A stretch of 64,000 bases of DNA. It comes from Alkalibacterium pelagium (GTDB taxonomy: Bacteria; Bacillota; Bacilli; Lactobacillales; Carnobacteriaceae_A). The notes under the pieces were generated by a model. The model had not been told where the DNA came from. It saw only the letters and a program-made list of their open reading frames with translations, and did no database searches. The DNA lies in the NCBI RefSeq assembly GCF_900109325.1, contig NZ_FNZU01000014.1:1-64000 (forward strand). Reading direction: 5' to 3'. Position numbers and translations under genes: made by a program. The first letter of the stretch is position 1, and every line of letters starts with the position of its first letter. This document shows, piece after piece, positions 58,301 to 64,000 of this stretch.

Positions 58301-59353
58301 ATGCTTATAGCCAGAAATTCATCTGCTCAGCTGATCAAGGCTTCTAAGGCAGATAAGACAGGATCATATACGTGTCCAGGATGTGAGGGGCCTGTCATCC
58401 TGAAAAAAGGGACACGGATGATCGCTCACTTTGCCCATGCAAATAAAAGCACCTGTTCATCGTTTTCAGAAGGGGAGACTGAAGAACATCTTAAAGGAAA
58501 AACTGCACTGTATCAAGCTTTTAAGCAAGAGGAAGTTAAAGTAGAGATAGAGGCTCAGTTACAGGATTTAAATCAGAGACCAGATGTGCTGGCGATTTAT
58601 CAGGGAGAAGAATTTGCAATCGAATTTCAGTGCAGCCCAATCACAGTATCGGAGATAGTCAGGAGGACTCAGGGGTATCAGAAGTCAGGAAGAAAAGTCA
58701 TATGGCTTGCAGGAAGCAGACTGGCGAATACACATAGGTTGACCTCTCTTCAGCGTGCCATGATCTTTGACATTGCGCCTGGGGTATTTGCCTTCCTTCA
58801 TTATGATGTATGGACTGGAGAGATTCGCTGTTACAGAAAGTTCGATCCTCTAGTCTATGAAATAATGCCCTCTGCAGTGTCAGTTCTGACGAATGAAAGA
58901 TCGACCTGTTGGTGTTCGGACATTTCAGCAAGCAGCAACAAACCGGATAAAGATAAAGCCCTAACATATCTGAACTGGAAAAGACAAATTAGAGATAAGA
59001 GACACCGAGCATTCTTTCAGCTGGTATATGAAGGTCAGATCAGACTAGATTTATTACCTGTAGTTATATTCACTCGACTCGAAACGGATTGGTTGATCAG
59101 TACTCCTGCAGTGGAATGGAAGCTGAGGATCTATCAGCTAATCACCACCAAGTCCCGTTTCACTGTCATCACTGAACGTCAATTAAGAGCAACAATAGAT
59201 AAGTGGATCGAGATGCGTCTGATTGTCTATTTTACGGTACCCAACATCCTTTCAGACACAGTCATGTCACCAATTGTATCTTTTCTTGATCAGCTGACAG
59301 AAAGTGGAATACTCGTTCAGATTCAAAAATACAAATGGCGCCAGCGGAGCTGA
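58301..59353 (+). CDS. coiA: Competence protein CoiA
   Basis: 350 residues. CoiA promotes recombination during transformation. The N-terminal zinc-binding region (YTCPGCEGPVILKKG, HFAH) is followed by a nuclease-like core (EEHLKGK; RPDVLAIYQGEEFAIEFQ with the Asp...Glu-x-Gln pattern) and a C-terminal helical part. CAGGAGGAAG precedes the ATG. Position between mecA and pepF is conserved in Bacillus and lactic acid bacteria. Confidence 0.93.
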   Translation: MLIARNSSAQLIKASKADKTGSYTCPGCEGPVILKKGTRMIAHFAHANKSTCSSFSEGETEEHLKGKTALYQAFKQEEVKVEIEAQLQDLNQRPDVLAIYQGEEFAIEFQCSPITVSEIVRRTQGYQKSGRKVIWLAGSRLANTHRLTSLQRAMIFDIAPGVFAFLHYDVWTGEIRCYRKFDPLVYEIMPSAVSVLTNERSTCWCSDISASSNKPDKDKALTYLNWKRQIRDKRHRAFFQLVYEGQIRLDLLPVVIFTRLETDWLISTPAVEWKLRIYQLITTKSRFTVITERQLRATIDKWIEMRLIVYFTVPNILSDTVMSPIVSFLDQLTESGILVQIQKYKWRQRS

Positions 59354-59400
59354 TAAGTAAATGAGATGTTACAGACAAAGATATGACATTCTTGCATAAA

Positions 59401-59417
59401 TTGATTATTCTAATCAA
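59401..59417. promoter_or_regulatory. Palindrome upstream of pepF
   Basis: TTGATTA-TTC-TAATCAA is a perfect 7-3-7 inverted repeat within an AT-rich promoter region, 53 bases before pepF. It resembles but does not match Fur-family boxes. The regulator is unknown. Confidence 0.4.
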
Positions 59418-59469
59418 ATATAAATTATGTTATCATTAAATTATTCTTAAATTATCAGGAGGGAAATGC

Positions 59470-61287
59470 ATGTCAGAGGTCAAATCATTACCTTTAAGAG
59501 AAGAAGTACCTAAAGAACTAACATGGGATTTATCAGTAATATATGAAAACGATGAGAAATGGGAAGAAGACTATAAAGCGACTCAAGAAAAAATCAGTGA
59601 AATCAAAGACCTGCAAGGGACTCTTGTAAATGGATCCGGACCATTCTTACATGCTTTGAAGGCTATGCTTGAACTGTCAAGAAAAGTTAGCTCGATCTAT
59701 GTATACGCACATCTGAAAAATGATCAGGATACAGCCAACAGCACCTATCAGGCGATGAATGATAAAGCCAGATATCTGATAGCTCAGACTCAGGAATCTT
59801 CTTCATGGTTCGAACCTGAAGTGATTGAACTCCCGGAAGAGACACTTGAAGAGTATTTCGAAAAAGAAGACGAGCTAAAACTGTACAAGCATTATATCAA
59901 TCAGATGACCGCCAACAAAGCACACGTTCTATCTTCTGAAATGGAAGCATTACTTGCTGGCGCAAGCGAAGTACTTAATTCGTCAACCCAGACGTTCAGC
60001 GTACTCAACAATGCTGATCTGCAGTTTCCGAAGGTCAAGAACGATCAGGGAGAAGATGTTCAGCTGTCTCACGGAATGTTCGGTGAACTGATGGAAAGCA
60101 CGGACCGAAGTGTCAGAAAAGAAGCATTTGAAAAAATGTACAGTGTCTACACTAGTTTCAAGAATACGTTTGCCAGCACACTGGCTGCTACAGTTAAGCA
60201 TCACAACTATCAGGCAAAAGTGCACAACTATTCTTCTGCAAGAGAGAATGCTTTGTCAAACAATCACATTCCAGAAGCTGTGCATGACACACTGATCGAT
60301 GTTGTAAATGATCATCTTCCTCTGCTTCATAGATATATGGAACTTCGTAAGAACGTGCTTAAACTGGATGACCTTCACATGTATGATCTGTATACCCCTA
60401 TAACAGGTGAAGCAAGCTTGAAGTATAACTACGATGAAGCGAAAGCCAAGACTTATGATGGCTTGGAAGTCCTGGGTGGAGAATATAAAGATGTGCTGGA
60501 CAAAGCCTTTAATGACAGCTGGATCGATGTAGTCGAGAATAAAGGGAAACGAAGCGGCGCGTATTCCTCTGGAGCCTATGATACAAATCCTTATATCCTC
60601 TTAAACTGGCATGATTCACTTAATCATTTGTATACTCTGGTTCATGAACTGGGTCACAGTGCACACAGCTACTTTACTCGGAATAATCAGCCTCATGTAT
60701 ATGGAAACTACTCTATTTTTCTTGCGGAAATTGCATCAACAACAAATGAAAACTTGCTGACTGATCATCTTCTTAAAACAACAGAAGATCCTAAAGCACG
60801 AGCTTATGTACTCAGTCACTACCTTGACGGGTTTAAAGGGACAGTTTTCCGGCAGACACAATTTGCTGAATTCGAACATTTCATGCATGAAGAAGCGGCT
60901 AAGGGGGTCCCTCTGACAGCTGATTTCCTCAGCGAAAACTACCGTGCAATAAACAGCAAATATTATGGCGATGCAGTTGAAAAGGATGAAGAAATTCAAT
61001 TTGAATGGGCACGTATCCCGCATTTCTATTACAATTACTACGTGTATCAGTATTCAACTGGTTTCTGTGCAGCAACTGCACTAGCGGATAAATTGCTTAA
61101 TGACGAAGAAGGTGCACTGGATAAATACCTCACTTATCTCAAAGCTGGCAGTTCCGACTTCCCTATTGAGGTCATGAAAAAAGCCGGTGTGGACATGACC
61201 GACAAAGATTATCTCTTAAGAGCCATGAAAGTTTTTGAAGACAGACTGAACGAACTGGAAGAGGCTCTTGAAGCAATAAAAGGGTAA
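59470..61287 (+). CDS. pepF: Oligoendopeptidase F
   Basis: 605 residues, the family length. This cytosolic M3B zinc metallopeptidase cleaves short peptides. The zinc motif HELGH (near 391) lies in LVHELGHSAHSY, with a downstream Glu ligand in EIASTTNE. CAGGAGGGA precedes the ATG. Confidence 0.98.
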   Translation: MSEVKSLPLREEVPKELTWDLSVIYENDEKWEEDYKATQEKISEIKDLQGTLVNGSGPFLHALKAMLELSRKVSSIYVYAHLKNDQDTANSTYQAMNDKARYLIAQTQESSSWFEPEVIELPEETLEEYFEKEDELKLYKHYINQMTANKAHVLSSEMEALLAGASEVLNSSTQTFSVLNNADLQFPKVKNDQGEDVQLSHGMFGELMESTDRSVRKEAFEKMYSVYTSFKNTFASTLAATVKHHNYQAKVHNYSSARENALSNNHIPEAVHDTLIDVVNDHLPLLHRYMELRKNVLKLDDLHMYDLYTPITGEASLKYNYDEAKAKTYDGLEVLGGEYKDVLDKAFNDSWIDVVENKGKRSGAYSSGAYDTNPYILLNWHDSLNHLYTLVHELGHSAHSYFTRNNQPHVYGNYSIFLAEIASTTNENLLTDHLLKTTEDPKARAYVLSHYLDGFKGTVFRQTQFAEFEHFMHEEAAKGVPLTADFLSENYRAINSKYYGDAVEKDEEIQFEWARIPHFYYNYYVYQYSTGFCAATALADKLLNDEEGALDKYLTYLKAGSSDFPIEVMKKAGVDMTDKDYLLRAMKVFEDRLNELEEALEAIKG

Positions 61288-61367
61288 GAATAAAAGCACA
61301 AGGATTGATATAAACCGACCATCAAAAAAAGAGACAACAGACCAATCGCCCATTGTTTCATTTCAAT

Positions 61368-61418
61368 AAAAAATCAGGACCTGCTTCACATCTCATGAAG
61401 GAAGGGCCTGATTTTTTT
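61368..61418. terminator. Bidirectional terminator between pepF and spxH
   Basis: AAAATCAGG pairs with CCTGATTTT, with an inner CTTC/GAAG stem, flanked by A- and T-runs. Confidence 0.88.
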
Positions 61419-61431
61419 ATTTTCTCTTACA

Positions 61432-62052
61432 CTAAACAGTCTGATAAAGAGAGAGGTGAGTCACTGACTGGTCGTTTTTTTCGGCCTGATCATTGCATAC
61501 CCCGTGAAGCAGTTGTTTAGTTATAGATGAATCTATACGGTAACCGGCAGTAGTGTCTTTAGATGAATATACCACACACGACGGAGATTCAGTTACTCCC
61601 ATTTCTAATGCAAGTTTCTGGTCTTTGTTGAATGCAGTTCTTGAAAGTTCCGAACCTAAGTCTTCTTCAAACATTTCGATATCCAGATTTAATGTTTCAG
61701 CGATTTGAAGCAGAAGCTCTCTAGTTACTGCAAGGCCATCTTTGATGACTGACTGCTGAAGTTTCATAAGGAATTTTCTGCCTTTTTTTCTGCCCTGCAT
61801 AGAAGCAGCCTGGAAAGCAAGGCTGGCATTGTAGGAATCAGTATAAAGCTGATTTCGGTTAGAAAGAGAAGAGTCGTGATTGTCTTTCACTAAATTACCG
61901 ATAGAGCGGATATTTAAAATGGGTACAAAACGGACTTTAACTTTCTCGTCTCGTTCAGTAGAAAAAGCTTCAACAAGTTTTTCGGATTCATAGCATGTGG
62001 TTCCTAATGGATTAACAAACAAGAAGACTTCAATAATATTGTTTAAAAACAT
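61432..62052 (-). CDS. spxH: ClpXP adaptor SpxH (YjbH), DsbA-like
   Basis: 206 residues from the ATG at 62052, with AGGTGAG upstream. It has a thioredoxin/DsbA-type fold and brings Spx to ClpXP for degradation. FLFVNPLGTTCYESEK replaces the CPEC-type site of Bacillus YjbH, keeping only one cysteine. The His/Cys-rich N-terminus is absent and the C-terminus is shorter (Bacillus has about 300 residues). ASLAFQAASMQGRKKGRKFL is conserved. Confidence 0.88.
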   Translation of the reverse strand: MFLNNIIEVFLFVNPLGTTCYESEKLVEAFSTERDEKVKVRFVPILNIRSIGNLVKDNHDSSLSNRNQLYTDSYNASLAFQAASMQGRKKGRKFLMKLQQSVIKDGLAVTRELLLQIAETLNLDIEMFEEDLGSELSRTAFNKDQKLALEMGVTESPSCVVYSSKDTTAGYRIDSSITKQLLHGVCNDQAEKNDQSVTHLSLYQTV

Positions 62053-62236
62053 AATTAACACTCACCTATTATATAGTTTAGTTTATCAGTTGAAATTCTG
62101 CGATTGATTATCTTGAGCTGAAATTTAATAGCTCGTTACAATATATAGACTAACAAACAAACTAGTTTATTAATAATAATCTGCATGAATTTCAACTAAA
62201 ATTCCAGGTGTGTGTAACAATTCCGTCACAAATGAT

Positions 62237-62824
62237 TTATGACCGTTTTTTCCCGGCATTAAAGGCGCGTGCTATTTTGTTTTCAGTTTTCCTTTTAGGA
62301 ATGGCATAGGTTTCAAGGATAGACTCGAACATTTTCAGTCCGACTTCTTCTGATGCAGCCTCCACTTCGAGTTCATAATCCACTTTCCCGCTGTATGTGC
62401 TTTTGTCCAGAACGACAAGTGTGTCATCCTTCATTGTCTCAAGGCGTGATGTTTCCAGTTCGGCCAGTTTAATGACGGAACGACTGAGAAGAGAATCTTC
62501 AGATTCGAGAATTTCTATTACTGGTTCTGGTATCTGAAAAGCTCCCTGAATGGTCATTAGATGAGCATCATCTAATGATAAAGGAAGATTGAGTTCTTTG
62601 TGATGCCCTTCAAAGGGAGTCTTGAGTGTCATTTCAGCTTGGTCTTCTTTAATCCTGATTCTCAATGCGCAGCCTCTGTCTTTCAGATCCAACGATGGCG
62701 TGTCAAAGTAAACATTACGTTGTGAAAATTCTACATATTTATCTTGTTTAAAATCAGTGTATAGCTGCTGATATTCCTGTTGGGTTAAAATATTTTTAAA
62801 TTCTATTTCCAGTTCCTGTTCCAT
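62237..62824 (-). CDS. yjbK: CYTH domain protein (YjbK)
   Basis: 195 residues. The CYTH signature ELEIEFK (ExExK) opens the protein, and alternating charged strands (LRIRIKEDQAEMTLKTP, YELEVEAA) build the triphosphate tunnel. Members hydrolyse inorganic triphosphate or bind organic triphosphates. It is divergent from relQ, as in Bacillus. Confidence 0.93.
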   Translation of the reverse strand: MEQELEIEFKNILTQQEYQQLYTDFKQDKYVEFSQRNVYFDTPSLDLKDRGCALRIRIKEDQAEMTLKTPFEGHHKELNLPLSLDDAHLMTIQGAFQIPEPVIEILESEDSLLSRSVIKLAELETSRLETMKDDTLVVLDKSTYSGKVDYELEVEAASEEVGLKMFESILETYAIPKRKTENKIARAFNAGKKRS

Positions 62825-62931
62825 TAAGTGCTTCCTTTCCGATAGAGATCAGTCAATTATTTTATTCAAAAAGATTATGGTACAATAGTAACAAGAAACT
62901 ACACTAAAAAAAAGCAAAGAAGGTAGAGGAT

Positions 62932-63552
62932 ATGGATAGAGATTGGGAACTTTTCCTGCTTCCTTACAAGCAAACAGTAGATGAACTAAAAGTAAAGCTG
63001 CGCGGACTTAGAAACATGTACCTGCTGAAACAAGAACATGGGCCCATCGAATTTGTTACTGGCAGAGTGAAACCCATCAACAGTATCTTGTTAAAATCAA
63101 GAACGCGAAAAATATCTCTGGATAAGCTGGAAACGGATATGGAAGATTTGGCTGGTATAAGAATTATGTGTCCGTTTGTAGAAGATATTTACGATGTAGT
63201 TGAGATGCTTAAAAGTAGAAATGATTTAAAGGTTTTATATGAGAAAGATTATGTCACTCACAAAAAAGAAAGTGGGTACCGCTCGTATCACCTTATTTGT
63301 GAGTATCCTGTTCAGCTGATCGACGAAGTGAAAGTGGTACTGGTGGAGATACAAATCAGAACGCTGGCAATGAATTTCTGGGCATCGATCGAGCATTCTC
63401 TGAACTATAAATATGCGGGGGAATACCCCACTGAAATTAACGATCGTCTGCAGAAAGCAGCTGAATCTGCCTTTCAGCTGGACGAGGAGATGTCCACTAT
63501 CCGGGATGAAATCAAGGATATTCAGAGCAGCTTCAGGTTTAAAAAAGATTAA
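62932..63552 (+). CDS. relQ: Small alarmone synthetase RelQ (SasB)
   Basis: 206 residues. It makes (p)ppGpp from ATP and GDP/GTP without a hydrolase domain. The synthetase motifs are DLAGIRIMCPFVEDIY, SGYRSYHLICEYP, VEIQIRTLAMNFWASIEHSLNYKY. A C-terminal helix for tetramer formation follows. GAAGGTAGAGG precedes the ATG. It is followed by nadK. Confidence 0.97.
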   Translation: MDRDWELFLLPYKQTVDELKVKLRGLRNMYLLKQEHGPIEFVTGRVKPINSILLKSRTRKISLDKLETDMEDLAGIRIMCPFVEDIYDVVEMLKSRNDLKVLYEKDYVTHKKESGYRSYHLICEYPVQLIDEVKVVLVEIQIRTLAMNFWASIEHSLNYKYAGEYPTEINDRLQKAAESAFQLDEEMSTIRDEIKDIQSSFRFKKD

Positions 63553-63571
63553 ACAAAAGGAATGGTAACTA

Positions 63572-64000
63572 GTGAGGATAGCGGTGGTCCACAATTATAC
63601 AGAAGAATCGGTAAAAGTTAGCACCAGGCTGAAAAAATTATTATCAGACTCTTCTTTTACTATAGGAAAACAGAACCCTGAAATCGTTATTTCTGTCGGT
63701 GGAGACGGAACCTTATTATCTGCCTTCCACAGGTATGCCCATATGCTGGATCAAGTTAGATTTATCGGTGTACATACTGGACATCTGGGATTTTACACAG
63801 ACTGGCGGGAGTATAACATTGAAGCACTTGTTGAGAGTCTGGAAAACGATACAGGTGAATTCATTCAATACCCCTTGCTGGATGTTGAAGTTATCTATAA
63901 GAATAAAAGTACACCAAAACATTTCCTGGCTTTGAATGAGTCGACGATTAAGAGAGTTGACGGGACACTCGTCTGCGATGTATACATTAAGGAAGCTCAT
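63572..64000 (+). CDS. nadK: NAD kinase, 3' end beyond the window
   Basis: 143 residues are visible, starting at a GTG (63572) with AAAGGAA nine bases upstream, 19 bases after relQ. It phosphorylates NAD to NADP. ISVGGDGTLLSAFH has the catalytic GGDG, then GVHTGHLGF and LNESTIKR, both family motifs. The gene continues past 64000. The relQ-nadK pair is conserved in Firmicutes. Confidence 0.94.
   Translation, partial: MRIAVVHNYTEESVKVSTRLKKLLSDSSFTIGKQNPEIVISVGGDGTLLSAFHRYAHMLDQVRFIGVHTGHLGFYTDWREYNIEALVESLENDTGEFIQYPLLDVEVIYKNKSTPKHFLALNESTIKRVDGTLVCDVYIKEAH

Noticed and set aside
59401-59417. Fur/PerR box at pepF
   Set aside because: Two mismatches per half-site to the 7-1-7 consensus, unlike the exact match at spxA.

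Overview
The window looks like a chromosome segment of a low-GC Gram-positive of the order Lactobacillales, most likely family Carnobacteriaceae (Alkalibacterium/Marinilactibacillus-like). The reasons are: an SMK-box (SAM-III) riboswitch before metK, which is typical of Lactobacillales; a T-box before thrS; Bacillus-like gene blocks (yhaO-yhaN-yhaM-prsA-hit-ecsAB, spxA-mecA-coiA-pepF-spxH-yjbK-relQ-nadK); and long Asp/Glu tracts in two surface-associated proteins, as in salt- or alkali-adapted species. The genus is an inference. I see no rRNA, insertion sequence, prophage or CRISPR array, so this is essentially core genome.

Layout. 1-697: six tRNA genes (Ile, Glu, Ser, Asp, Phe, Gly) with a shared terminator. 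674-1165 (-): an unrecognised membrane protein. 1299-2603: riboswitch-controlled metK. 2712-14745: rodZ-like, pgsA, cinA, recA (with a LexA-box promoter), rny, ymdB, mutS-mutL and msrB. 14784-19568: ruvAB-queA-tgt-yajC-comN. 19666-23122: dinB, a DRTGG/CBS/hotdog regulator and nrnA. 23227-32204: a class A penicillin-binding protein, yheA, yhaO-yhaN-yhaM and prsA. 32238-32360: non-coding hairpin repeats. 32436-33234 (-): a YtxH protein and hit. 33378-37810: ecsAB, dat, ytmP and trmB. 37930-38289 (-): a small PepSY-like membrane protein. 38486-42223: pepA, ytpR, a possible truncated SftA-like gene and murC. 42274-49412: polA, mutM, coaE, nrdR, dnaB and dnaI. 49409-53129: thrS under a T-box, then infC-rpmI-rplT behind an attenuator leader. 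53176-56678: an orphan hemY, yhfI and lplA. 56700-64000: the spxA-mecA-coiA-pepF block, then spxH and yjbK (both -), relQ, and nadK cut by the window end.

Working together. recA, mutSL, ruvAB, dinB, polA, mutM, cinA, coiA and comN form a repair, recombination and competence set. dnaB/dnaI load the replicative helicase. spxA with its two adaptors (MecA for ClpC, SpxH for ClpXP) and relQ form a stress-control block. prsA, the penicillin-binding protein, murC, dat and pgsA serve the envelope. rny, yhaM and nrnA degrade RNA.

The most interesting details are regulatory. A consensus-perfect PerR box lies in the spxA leader. infC starts at an AUA codon. Palindromes sit at the rodZ, polA and pepF promoters. 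A seven-residue leader ORF followed by 10-bp-phased direct repeats precedes an orphan hemY. Hairpin repeats follow prsA, and a possible sftA remnant precedes murC. I did not find a clearly new multi-gene system.
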